Shown here one piece after another: positions 1-6,893 of a DNA stretch of 13,830 nucleotides (within the stretch, counting starts at the first letter, position 1; each line of letters opens with the position of its first letter). The stretch comes from Alphaproteobacteria bacterium (GTDB lineage: Bacteria > Pseudomonadota > Alphaproteobacteria > Rhodobacterales > Rhodobacteraceae). The stretch spans positions 1 to 13,830 of the forward strand of contig JAURMY010000137.1 of assembly GCA_030830465.1 (NCBI GenBank), written 5' to 3'. The position numbers and the translations under genes are program-made. The notes below the pieces were generated by a model that was given only the letters and a program-made list of their open reading frames with translations, was not told the origin of the DNA and ran no database searches.

Positions 1-1630
1 CCGGGAACTGCGGGTGGAAAACCCGAAGATCAGGCTGGAAAAGGCCAAAGACGGGCGCGCGAACTGGACACTTTCGGGCGAACCTGCGACCCCGGCGCAG
101 GGGGATGCGGCCGGGTCTGCGGCCTTGGCCGGGTTTTCGCTGGCCGAAGGGCGGATTGATGGTGGCAGTTTCACCTATATGGACCGGCAGTCCGGCACCA
201 ATCTGGCCCTGTCAAACGTAGACCTGACCGCTGCGCTGCCTGATGCTGCAGGCGGACTTCAGGTCACCGGCGCATTGGTCAAGAACGGCCAAAAGCTTCG
301 TTTCAGCGGGACGGTTCAAACGTTCACGTCTTTTCTGAACGGCGCGGTTGGTGATTTGACCTTTACTGCGGACGGCGGGTTTGGCCGCATCGGCTTTAAA
401 GGCATCGCCGGGCTGTCGCCCGTCGTCGCAAAAGGCGATCTTGACGTGGCGCTGACCGACATCAAGGCCGCGACCGATCTGACTGACGGCGCGCTGTCCT
501 TGCCCGAAGGCCTTGGCAACACAGCTGAATTGCGCGCAAAGCTGACGCTGACCGAAAACGGATCGCTGCATTTGCGCGGCGCGACCCTGGCTTTGGGGGG
601 CAATGCCATTGCGGGTGACGCGGATATTCTGTCAACGGGCGGGCGGACGCATGTGAATGCAAATCTGACGGCGGGTGACCTGAACTTTGCCGCCCTGACC
701 AAAGGCGGCGGCGACAGTGGCGCGGTTTCCGGTCAAGGCTGGCCGTCCGATCCGATTGATGTCAGCGGCCTGCGGGCGGTTGACGCCGATCTGGCTTTGC
801 AGGCGGGATCGCTTGATTTGGGGGTGATCCGGTTTGACGCCATAAAACTGCGCGCAAAACTGGACAATGGCAGGCTGGTCACCGATCTGGGCCAGGCCAA
901 AGCCTATGGCGGAACCATTTCGGGCCAGGTCGTGCTGAACAGCCAGGGCGGGGTTTCGACCTCGGCGGATCTGCAGGCGACACAGGTGGATTTACGTCCG
1001 CTTCTGAAAGATGCCGCGAACTATGACCGCCTGTCTGCGGCGGCGGACATTTCCCTGAAAGGTCTGGCTTCGGGCAATTCGGTCAAGGCGCTGGTCGGCT
1101 CTTTGTCGGGCGCGGGGTCAGCCAGGGTTGGAAAAGGCGAAATCATCGGGTTTGACCTGGCGAATATGTTGAAAACGCTGGATACTTCCGCCCGGGGTGC
1201 TGAAAACAAGACCGTTTTCAACAGTATAACCGGCAGTTTTTCGATTAAGGGCGGCGTGCTGAGCAACAGCGACATGATCCTAGAAAGCCCGATCATTGAC
1301 GCGACGGGCGCAGGCAAGGTGGATCTGGGCGCGCGGTCAATGTCCTATACAATGACGGTTCTGGCCAATCTGAATGACCCGAACGGGCCTCATTTGCCCA
1401 TTCTGATTGAAGGGCCGTGGTCCCGGCTGTCCTACAAGGCCGACTTGCAAAAACTGATCGGGGCGGAGGTCAACAAACAAGCAGAAGAAGCCGCCGCAAA
1501 ACTGAAGGATGATCTGGAGAAAGCCAAACAGGAGGCCGCCGAAAAGCTGTCAAACGATGTGGACAAGGCGATCAAGGAGGGGGTTCAGAAATCCCTAAAC
1601 GATTTCCTGAAAAAAGCGGTCAAACCCTAG
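1..1630 (+). CDS. AsmA family protein, 3' portion (N-terminus outside window)
   Basis: AsmA-family proteins are inner-membrane-anchored, periplasm-facing beta-rich proteins linked to outer-membrane assembly and lipid transport. The reading frame is open from base 2, and the codons before the GTG at 14 already fit the family (a segment reading like LRVENPKIRLE...GRANW), so 14 is an internal codon and the true start lies upstream. About 542 residues are visible. The C-terminal half has the typical AsmA pattern: a G-KGEI-GFDLANML segment, then T-F-S-TGSFSIKGGVLSN, the SPIIDATGAGKVDLG stretch and an LPILIEGPWSRLSYK motif. After that comes a roughly 55-residue charged, Lys/Glu/Ala-rich helix, probably a coiled coil, ending at KKAVKP. 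The N-terminal membrane anchor is not in the window. The TAG stop is also the first three bases of a 104-bp palindromic repeat, so the present C-terminus may have been set by insertion of that element. The family call is firm; the cellular role is inferred from the family. Confidence 0.88.
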   Translation, partial: RELRVENPKIRLEKAKDGRANWTLSGEPATPAQGDAAGSAALAGFSLAEGRIDGGSFTYMDRQSGTNLALSNVDLTAALPDAAGGLQVTGALVKNGQKLRFSGTVQTFTSFLNGAVGDLTFTADGGFGRIGFKGIAGLSPVVAKGDLDVALTDIKAATDLTDGALSLPEGLGNTAELRAKLTLTENGSLHLRGATLALGGNAIAGDADILSTGGRTHVNANLTAGDLNFAALTKGGGDSGAVSGQGWPSDPIDVSGLRAVDADLALQAGSLDLGVIRFDAIKLRAKLDNGRLVTDLGQAKAYGGTISGQVVLNSQGGVSTSADLQATQVDLRPLLKDAANYDRLSAAADISLKGLASGNSVKALVGSLSGAGSARVGKGEIIGFDLANMLKTLDTSARGAENKTVFNSITGSFSIKGGVLSNSDMILESPIIDATGAGKVDLGARSMSYTMTVLANLNDPNGPHLPILIEGPWSRLSYKADLQKLIGAEVNKQAEEAAAKLKDDLEKAKQEAAEKLSNDVDKAIKEGVQKSLNDFLKKAVKP

Positions 1631-1731
1631 GGCGAATTGCGTTAAACTTGACTCACCAAACGCTGCCTGAAATGAAAGATTTCAACGCGTTAGGTGATGC
1701 AATTTGCTCGAAGTAAAACGCAATTCGCTTT
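1628..1731. repeat. 104-bp palindromic repeat, copy 1
   Basis: First of three interspersed copies (others at 3863 and 6547), all exactly 104 bp when aligned without gaps. By hand count they differ pairwise at 11-14 positions. Nearly the whole unit folds on itself. The outer arms are GCGAATTGCGTT (1632-1643) and AACGCAATTCGC (1717-1728), a perfect 12-bp inverted repeat in this copy. A middle arm pairs TCACCAAACGC with GCGTTAGGTGA with one mismatch. The tip pairs TGAAAT with ATTTCA around a short loop. No ORF is carried, so this resembles a MITE or REP-like element. It overlaps the stop codon of the AsmA gene and could shape that transcript's 3' end. Confidence 0.85.
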
Positions 1732-1837
1732 GGGGCGGTTTGGAACGGCAGTTACACGCATTCAAATGTCGTTTTATGGGCTGACGCCGCCGTTTGGCAT
1801 GGCTATTTCACAAGCTGAACAATGAACGGGGCGGATC

Positions 1838-3853
1838 GTGGCAATTCTTTTGGGCGTGGACACCGGCGGCACCTATACCGACGCGGTATTGCTGGAAGAC
1901 GAAGTAAGGGTTCTGGCAAAGGCCAAGGCCCTGACCACCCGGCACGATCTGGCCGTGGGCATCGGTCAGGCGATTGACGCCGTTCTGGCGCAAAGCGGTG
2001 TCGCGCCTTCACAGGTGGCGATGGCGTCACTTTCCACGACGCTGGCGACCAACGCGTTGGTTGAGGGGCAGGGCGGACGCGTTGCGCTGATTGCCATCGG
2101 CTTTGACGAGGCGGATCTGAAACGTCAGGGCCTTTCGGAAAGCCTGAAAGGGGATCCGGTCATCAGGCTTTCCGGCGGTCACGGCCATGCCGGTCAGGAA
2201 CTGGCCCCGTTTGATGCGGATCAGTTGGCTGCGCAACTGGCGCTGATGGCGCATGGGGTTTCGGGCTTTGCCGTGGCCAGCCAGTTTGCCACCCGCAACC
2301 CGGCGCATGAAATTGCCGCGCGCGATCTGATCGTCGCGCAGACCGGCAAGCCGGTCAGTTGCTCGCATGACCTCAGCGCCAAGCTGAACGGTCCGAAACG
2401 GGCGATGACGGCGGTTCTGAACGCGCGGCTGATCGGGATGATTGACCACCTGATATCGGCGGCCGAGGGCCTGCTGGCGGCCCGTGGCATTGACGCGCCC
2501 TTGATGGTGGTGCGGGGCGACGGGGCGCTGGTGTCTTCTTCTATGGCGCGCCTGAAGCCGATTGAGACCATTCTGTCAGGTCCCGCCGCGTCGCTGGTCG
2601 GCGCCCGGTGGCTGACCGGCGAAAAGGACGCGATGGTGTCAGATATCGGCGGTACGACCACCGATGTCGCCGTGCTGCGCGACGGAAAGCCGACCATTGA
2701 CCCCCTGGGCGCGCGTGTCGGCCCCTACCGGACAATGGTCGAAGCGGTGGCGATGCGAACCTCGGGCCTTGGCGGCGACAGCGAAGTCCACATGGCCCGC
2801 GACGGATTGGCGGGCGGCCTGTTTCTTGGCCCGCGCCGGGTCATGCCGGTTTCGCTATGTGCTGTGAACTGGCCGGAACTGGTGCATGCGGCGCTGGAAC
2901 GGCAAATCGCCAGCGAAAGAATCGGCGATATGGACGGTCGTTTCGTGATGCCGGTCCTGGGGCGCGACCGCACCGCCGAGGGTCTGAGCGAACGCGAGCA
3001 GAAGGTCTTTGCGAATATCGGCCTTCAGGCGCGTGAAATGGGCCGCGTCGTTGGCAACCGGATGGAACTTTCGGCGCTGGAACGGCTGGTATCGCGCGGC
3101 TTGGTGATGATTTCGGCGATCACGCCGTCGGACGCGGCCCATGTTCTTGGCATGCAGGACGGCTGGGACGCCAAGGCGGCCGAGATGGCCCTGACCTTGT
3201 TCGCCCGTCAGCGGACCGGGGCGGGCAACCGGTTGGCGGCAGGCAGTGCCGAACTGGCGCGCATGGTCGTCGATCAACTGACCGAACAAACCGCCGAGGC
3301 GCTGCTGACGGTCGCCTTTTCCGAAGATGGTAACGATTGGGACGGGCACCTGCCGGAAACGCTGGCGCGGCATATATTGGTGCGGCAGGGGCTTGACCAT
3401 CACCGTGGCCTGATGTCGCTAAAGGCGGGTCTGAACCTGCCGGTCATTGGGCTGGGCGCATCGGCCCCGGCCTATTACGGTGCGGTCGGCGACCGTTTGA
3501 ACACCCGGATGATCCTGCCGGAACACGCCGGTGTGGCCAATGCCCTTGGCGCGGTGGTCGGGCAGATTTCCATGCGCCAGGCGGGGACAATCACCTGCCC
3601 GTCGGAAAACCGTTATCGGGTTCATTTCGGCGACGGGCCGCAGGATTTCAACTCAGATGCCGACGCGATGACAGCTTTGGAAACGGCTTTGCGCGACGCG
3701 GCGACCGCTTTGGCACGCGAAGCCGGGGCCGAGGATCTGCGCATTTCCGTTGATCGCGACATCCGCCAGTCCGAGGTGGAAGGGCGCAAAGTTTTCGTCG
3801 AGGCCGAGATCACCGTCACCGCATCGGGACGCCCGCGGATCGCGCTTGACTGA
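1838..3853 (+). CDS. Hydantoinase/oxoprolinase family protein (HyuA-type ATPase)
   Basis: A 671-residue member of the HyuA/5-oxoprolinase A family, whose members use ATP to activate cyclic amides or related carbonyl substrates (hydantoins, 5-oxoproline, or ketones in acetone and acetophenone carboxylases). The N-terminal actin-fold phosphate loop VDTGGTYTDAV is at residues 7-17. The LSTTLATNALVEG segment is near 65-77, GDGALVS near 227-233, SGPAASLVGA at 247-256, and the second phosphate motif SDIGGTTTDVAVL at 268-280. A glycine-rich SGLGGDSEV follows at 309-317. The length is normal for a bacterial HyuA subunit. The start is GTG; the phosphate loop begins seven residues later, so no later start is possible. 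The upstream ribosome site is weak (ACGGGG). No HyuB partner gene is adjacent: downstream lie a repeat and convergent genes. The family is secure, but the substrate is unknown and it may work alone or with a partner encoded elsewhere. Confidence 0.9.
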   Translation: MAILLGVDTGGTYTDAVLLEDEVRVLAKAKALTTRHDLAVGIGQAIDAVLAQSGVAPSQVAMASLSTTLATNALVEGQGGRVALIAIGFDEADLKRQGLSESLKGDPVIRLSGGHGHAGQELAPFDADQLAAQLALMAHGVSGFAVASQFATRNPAHEIAARDLIVAQTGKPVSCSHDLSAKLNGPKRAMTAVLNARLIGMIDHLISAAEGLLAARGIDAPLMVVRGDGALVSSSMARLKPIETILSGPAASLVGARWLTGEKDAMVSDIGGTTTDVAVLRDGKPTIDPLGARVGPYRTMVEAVAMRTSGLGGDSEVHMARDGLAGGLFLGPRRVMPVSLCAVNWPELVHAALERQIASERIGDMDGRFVMPVLGRDRTAEGLSEREQKVFANIGLQAREMGRVVGNRMELSALERLVSRGLVMISAITPSDAAHVLGMQDGWDAKAAEMALTLFARQRTGAGNRLAAGSAELARMVVDQLTEQTAEALLTVAFSEDGNDWDGHLPETLARHILVRQGLDHHRGLMSLKAGLNLPVIGLGASAPAYYGAVGDRLNTRMILPEHAGVANALGAVVGQISMRQAGTITCPSENRYRVHFGDGPQDFNSDADAMTALETALRDAATALAREAGAEDLRISVDRDIRQSEVEGRKVFVEAEITVTASGRPRIALD

Positions 3854-3862
3854 CGCACAAGC

Positions 3863-3966
3863 TAGAGCGACATGCGTTAAACCTTAATCACCAAACGCTG
3901 CCTGAAATCAAAGATTTCAACGCATTAGGTGATGCAATTTGCGCCAGTCAAAACGCAATTCGCTTT
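3863..3966. repeat. 104-bp palindromic repeat, copy 2
   Basis: Second copy of the same unit, starting TAGAGCGA and ending CGCAATTCGCTTT. It sits between the convergent HyuA-type gene (stop at 3853) and the DUF1993 gene (stop at 4013). The left outer arm has decayed slightly (GCGACATGCG against the right-arm GCGAATTGCG), but the middle arm (TCACCAAACGC against GCATTAGGTGA) and tip (TGAAAT/ATTTCA) are kept. Transcripts from both sides would read into it, so it could act as a structured 3' end. Confidence 0.85.
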
Positions 3967-3970
3967 GGCC

Positions 3971-4000
3971 TCCGGCGATGGCCATTTTGCCACCGCCGGA
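3971..4000 (-). terminator. Hairpin after the DUF1993 gene, probable terminator
   Basis: A 12-bp stem (TCCGGCGATGGC paired with GCCACCGCCGGA) around a 6-base loop lies 12 bp beyond the DUF1993 stop. The only imperfect pair is A.C in plus-strand RNA but a permitted G.U wobble in minus-strand RNA, so the hairpin is better formed by the minus-strand transcript. No run of uridines follows, so it may terminate weakly or protect the 3' end. Confidence 0.5.
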
Positions 4001-4012
4001 TGACCGCCTATA

Positions 4013-4501
4013 TCAAGCGCCCAGGTAGTCCCGCTTGCCGATATCCACCCCGTTATGACGCAGGATGTTATAGGCGGTCGTGACGTGGAAATAAAAATTC
4101 GGCAACGCATAAAGCGCCAGATATTCCGCGCCGCTCATGTTCATTTCGCGGGGACCGGCTTTGAAGGAAATGGTCCGTGTGTCTGCATCTTCAAAGGCTT
4201 TGGCCGGAACGGTCGCGATGAAATCCAGGGTTTTCTGAATCCGCGCCTGCAATTCGGCAAAGCTGGTTTCGGTATCGGCAAAGCTGGGGTTTTCCTGCCC
4301 GGACAGCCGAGCGGCGGCGCCTTTTGCATGGTCACAGGCGATCATCACCTGACGGGTCAATGGCAGCATATTGGGAAAAAGGCGTGCCGATACCATGACG
4401 GCAGGGTCGATCTTGTGATCGGCGCAATGGGTTTCGGCTTTGGTCAGGATGCCCGACAGGGCTTTCAGGCTATGAGACAGGGCGTGAACGGGGGATTGCA
4501 T
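4013..4501 (-). CDS. DUF1993 domain-containing protein
   Basis: A 162-residue soluble, mostly helical protein that matches the DUF1993 family, a helical-bundle group related in fold to DinB-like proteins and without an established function. The family-typical parts are RLFPNMLPLTRQVMIACDHAKG (about 40-61) and the conserved tail with NFYFHVTTAYNILRHNGV followed by GKRDYLG (about 135-161). Histidines at about 58 (CDH), 139 (FYFH) and 149 (LRH) are candidates for metal or ligand binding, but this is inference. The ATG at 4501 is preferred over the TTG one codon earlier because GGAG lies 6 bases before the ATG. No signal peptide or membrane segment is seen. It follows the UPF0261 gene in the same direction with a 126-bp gap and may be cotranscribed with it. 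The family assignment is good and the function unknown. Confidence 0.85.
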   Translation of the reverse strand: MQSPVHALSHSLKALSGILTKAETHCADHKIDPAVMVSARLFPNMLPLTRQVMIACDHAKGAAARLSGQENPSFADTETSFAELQARIQKTLDFIATVPAKAFEDADTRTISFKAGPREMNMSGAEYLALYALPNFYFHVTTAYNILRHNGVDIGKRDYLGA

Positions 4502-4519
4502 CAAAGGCTCCGCAAATGG

Positions 4520-4536
4520 CCGCGCGGAATGCGCGG
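4520..4536 (-). other. Small GC hairpin between the UPF0261 and DUF1993 genes
   Basis: CCGCGC and GCGCGG pair around the 5-base loop GGAAT in the 126-bp spacer. There is no uridine tract. It could be an intercistronic RNA structure that affects processing or translation of the downstream DUF1993 gene, or simply a chance GC-rich dyad. Confidence 0.25.
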
Positions 4537-4627
4537 GACGGCCTTGATATGGCCTATTCCCGCAGCCTTTTGAAGGGGGATCATCGGGGCGCCGGGCAGC
4601 CCGTCCGCAAGTCCTGCACTGGTCTGC

Positions 4628-5872
4628 CTAGGCGACGCCGGTTTTCACCACCCCGTCCGCAATCCATTGATCCAAAACCTCCAGCGCCTTGTCGGCAAAG
4701 GCCTGATCGTTGATGTGACAATCGATTTCCGTCATCGCCAGCGGCGCCTTTACGGTCTTGCGAAACTCGTCCAACATCGCTTGCAGCCCTTCGGGATCAT
4801 GGGCGGGTTGGCCTTCGCGGTCCCATTCCTCGATCCCTCCGGTGGTCAGGATCACATGCACCGGCCCTTTGGCCGTTTCCAGCCGGGCGACGATATCGCG
4901 GGTCAGTTCGCGCCGTTCTGTTGGCGTCAGCGCGGCAGAGGCGATCAGCCGGTTATGGGCGTGAAACGGCCGGTCGGCAAATCGCGCCGGCACGTCCTGC
5001 CAGGCGGCAAAATCGATCAGGTCGCTGCAACCGGGGGCAACGATCTGGGGAATGCCGCCCAGACCTGCCGCCGTCAGGCGTTTCGGCCCGCTGTTGACAA
5101 CCGATCCGACCATCAGGTTGCCAAGCTCCGGCAGGGCAAAATCCATCACAGCGGCAAAGAATCCCTCTTTTGCCAGGTTTTCATAAGCCATGCCGCCCAT
5201 GCCGGTCGCATGAAACGCCGCAACTTCAAACCCGCGCGCCTCCAGCGGATCCTTCAACAGTTTCATATATCTAAGGCAGGAACTGCCAAGGCTTGTCATG
5301 CCAATGACGGGCCGTGACCGTTTGGGTTTTTCAACCGCACGCGCGGCCCCCAGAACCGCCCCCGCCGCCTGACTGAGCGACGATTTACAAACCGAGTTCA
5401 GCCCGTAAAGCCCCCCGGCCCAAAGGATCATCTGGATGTCAGAGGACAGTCGCTCGGCCGGCAGGATCGGCGAAAACGACACGGTGGAAATCACATATTT
5501 CGGCACGCCCATTGGCAAGGCGCGGTCGCAATCCAGGGCCAGATCGGTGCCCATCGTGCCCCCCATCACCACCATGCCGTCGATCTTGCCTTGGGCATTC
5601 AGCTGGCTGCACAGATTTGACGCCCCGTCTGCCATGATCTGCATCGCGGTGTTTTCATCGCCTGAGGCGATCGCCGCTTGAATTGAGGAACCGCCAGCTT
5701 CCGCGACCTGATGTTTGGAAATGTCGGTGGGTTGGGCCGGGTCCCCCAAGACACTGACATCCATCGTCAATGTGCGCCCACCCTGTTCGCGGATTTTCCC
5801 GGCCAGATAATCCAGTTCCTCATTCTTGGTGTCAAAGGTACCGATGACCAGAATGGTTTTGTCTTGCGGCAT
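4628..5872 (-). CDS. Tm-1-like ATP-binding domain protein (UPF0261 family)
   Basis: A 414-residue member of UPF0261, the family that includes the N-terminal domain of the tomato Tm-1 virus-resistance protein. That domain binds ATP; the bacterial role is not established. Conserved blocks in order: ILVIGTFDTKNEE (about 7-19), GGSSIQAAIA (60-69), VMGGTMGTDLAL (102-113), GMTSLGSSC (191-199), FHATGMGGMAYE (220-231), APGCSDLIDF (279-288), RPFHAHN (301-307) and a C-terminal CHINDQAFAD. The length is normal for a full-length family member. The start was chosen at the ATG at 5872: AGGAG lies 6 bases upstream and the GTFDTK motif follows at residue 11. The same frame stays open upstream to a TTG at 5992, but the extra 40 residues do not look like the family. 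The DUF1993 gene follows on the same strand. Bacterial UPF0261 genes are often paired with a PEP-hydrolase-like TIM-barrel gene; none is seen here. Confidence 0.9.
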   Translation of the reverse strand: MPQDKTILVIGTFDTKNEELDYLAGKIREQGGRTLTMDVSVLGDPAQPTDISKHQVAEAGGSSIQAAIASGDENTAMQIMADGASNLCSQLNAQGKIDGMVVMGGTMGTDLALDCDRALPMGVPKYVISTVSFSPILPAERLSSDIQMILWAGGLYGLNSVCKSSLSQAAGAVLGAARAVEKPKRSRPVIGMTSLGSSCLRYMKLLKDPLEARGFEVAAFHATGMGGMAYENLAKEGFFAAVMDFALPELGNLMVGSVVNSGPKRLTAAGLGGIPQIVAPGCSDLIDFAAWQDVPARFADRPFHAHNRLIASAALTPTERRELTRDIVARLETAKGPVHVILTTGGIEEWDREGQPAHDPEGLQAMLDEFRKTVKAPLAMTEIDCHINDQAFADKALEVLDQWIADGVVKTGVA

Positions 5873-6546
5873 GCCGGGCTCCTGCTGGGTGATGGCGAAA
5901 CGTGCCTGCAATTGAAACCGGCTGTCCCCGTTGCCGTCAACCGGCAAATCATATGCAGCGCGTGCGAAGGCGAATTTTGGTTCGCGGATCAACCCCGCAC
6001 CGATTGTCCGTGCGGACGGTTACGCTTGGGCGTTTTTGCGGCCGCCGGAATCTGAGCGCCAATCACGGCTTGCGTGAGGGCGCTCAAAAGGGGTTGGGCA
6101 AAGACCGCTTGACCGAAACCTGTCGAACCATGACAATCAGGGCAGGATAAGATCAGGCTGCCATTGGATACGTACCTGGTTTCCTATGGCTTTAGGTGAG
6201 CGAAAGGGTGGTAAAACCCCCCGTCCGCGCAGCTTTGTTTAACGGTTTCATGCCGACCTTTAACGGTGCTCAACCATCGGCTCGGAATTTGATCGGTTTC
6301 GCTGCAAGGGTTTGAGGAGTTGAATATCAGTTGGTCGGCGATGGCTGAAACGTTAGTACGGTGAAAATGGTTCGTGGATAAATCGACAAACGGATCTGGT
6401 GGTTTGATTATCCGAAGGGTCCGGCCCTCCCGTCAATCCATTTGGATCGCCCGGCAAACAACGTCACGCCGCTTGCCGAAACATGCCGCACGTTCCCGTC
6501 CGGTCTGGTAGGCGAAGAATGCCGTGGGAATTGAGCACCATTTCCT
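5873..6546. other. Long gene-poor stretch upstream of the UPF0261 gene
   Basis: About 670 bases with no ORF that I can support on either strand, continuing as noncoding past the repeat up to the regulatory sites at 6820. Small open frames exist (for example 5902-6150 on the + strand), but none has a recognisable motif or a convincing ribosome site. The part nearest 5872 must hold the promoter of the UPF0261 gene, which I could not place. The direct pair TTTAACGGT occurs twice about 20 bp apart near 6236-6265, with no clear meaning. The middle section looks less GC-rich than the flanking genes and may hold worn-out coding sequence. Confidence 0.5.
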
Positions 6547-6650
6547 TAGAGCGAAATGCGTTAAACTTGAATCACCAATCGCTGTCTGAAATCAAAGATT
6601 TCAAAGCGTTAGGTGATGCATATTGCTCCAAGTAAAACGCGATTCGCTTT
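6547..6650. repeat. 104-bp palindromic repeat, copy 3
   Basis: Third copy of the repeat, starting TAGAGCGAAATGCG and ending CGCGATTCGCTTT, in the gene-poor region before the MFS transporter gene. The middle arm (TCACCAATCGC against GCGTTAGGTGA) and the tip (TGAAAT/ATTTCA) are retained. In this copy the bases after the right end (AG) extend the inversion to TAGAGCG/CGCTTTAG, which hints that the true ends are two bases further out. An 81-codon frame starting inside it (6613) has no recognisable features and is probably not a gene. Confidence 0.85.
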
Positions 6651-6819
6651 AGCGGAAGCGATGGACGCGGGTATCAAAACACAGCCGGACGGCACGGATT
6701 TGCGGTTATTCAGGCGATCTGGTGGTGAAGTCTGCGCCCACGCCCCAAAGGCAAACAGAAATGCGCCGACACTGGGTCAGGCGGCAAAGCCGTTTCAATC
6801 TTTGAACCATTTGCAAGTG

Positions 6820-6859
6820 TTTCGTAAGAAATACTTACACTCTTTACGGTTTAGGTAAA
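6820..6859 (+). promoter_or_regulatory. Probable LysR operator upstream of the MFS transporter
   Basis: TTTC is followed by the perfect dyad GTAAG-N5-CTTAC (6824-6838) and a second dyad TTTAC-N7-GTAAA (6843-6859). The dyad centres are 20 bp apart, about two helical turns, and the first is 63 bp before the ATG at 6894. The same arrangement with the same spacings is found at 9257-9296 between the lysR gene and the fusion gene. LysR-type regulators commonly bind paired sites of this kind (T-N11-A dyads), so this is the likely binding site of the regulator encoded at 8299-9246. Binding is inferred, not shown. Confidence 0.7.
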
Positions 6860-6893
6860 AATCCCTCACATTGCACAGAAAATGGAGTGTGAG

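Noticed and set aside
14..16. GTG at 14 as the start of the AsmA gene
   Set aside because: The preceding codons in the window are in frame and fit the AsmA family, so the gene starts before the window.
4055..4573. 172-codon frame on the + strand opposite the DUF1993 gene
   Set aside because: It is the antisense reading of a gene with clear family similarity and shows no motif of its own.
5873..5992. 40-residue N-terminal extension of the UPF0261 protein from a TTG at 5992
   Set aside because: A well-placed AGGAG and the family's normal N-terminus both point to the ATG at 5872; the extension has no family-like sequence.
5902..6150. 82-codon frame on the + strand overlapping the 5' end region of the UPF0261 gene
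   Set aside because: Arg- and Cys-rich shadow-like sequence with no motif and no clear ribosome site.
1628..6650. The three repeats as a CRISPR array or composite-transposon ends
   Set aside because: They are over 2 kb apart, 104 bp long and palindromic, with genes rather than spacers between them, and no transposase or cas gene is present.
6613..6858. 81-codon open frame on the + strand starting inside repeat copy 3
   Set aside because: It begins in the repeat, has no recognisable motif or ribosome site, and overlaps the operator before the MFS gene; probably a chance frame.
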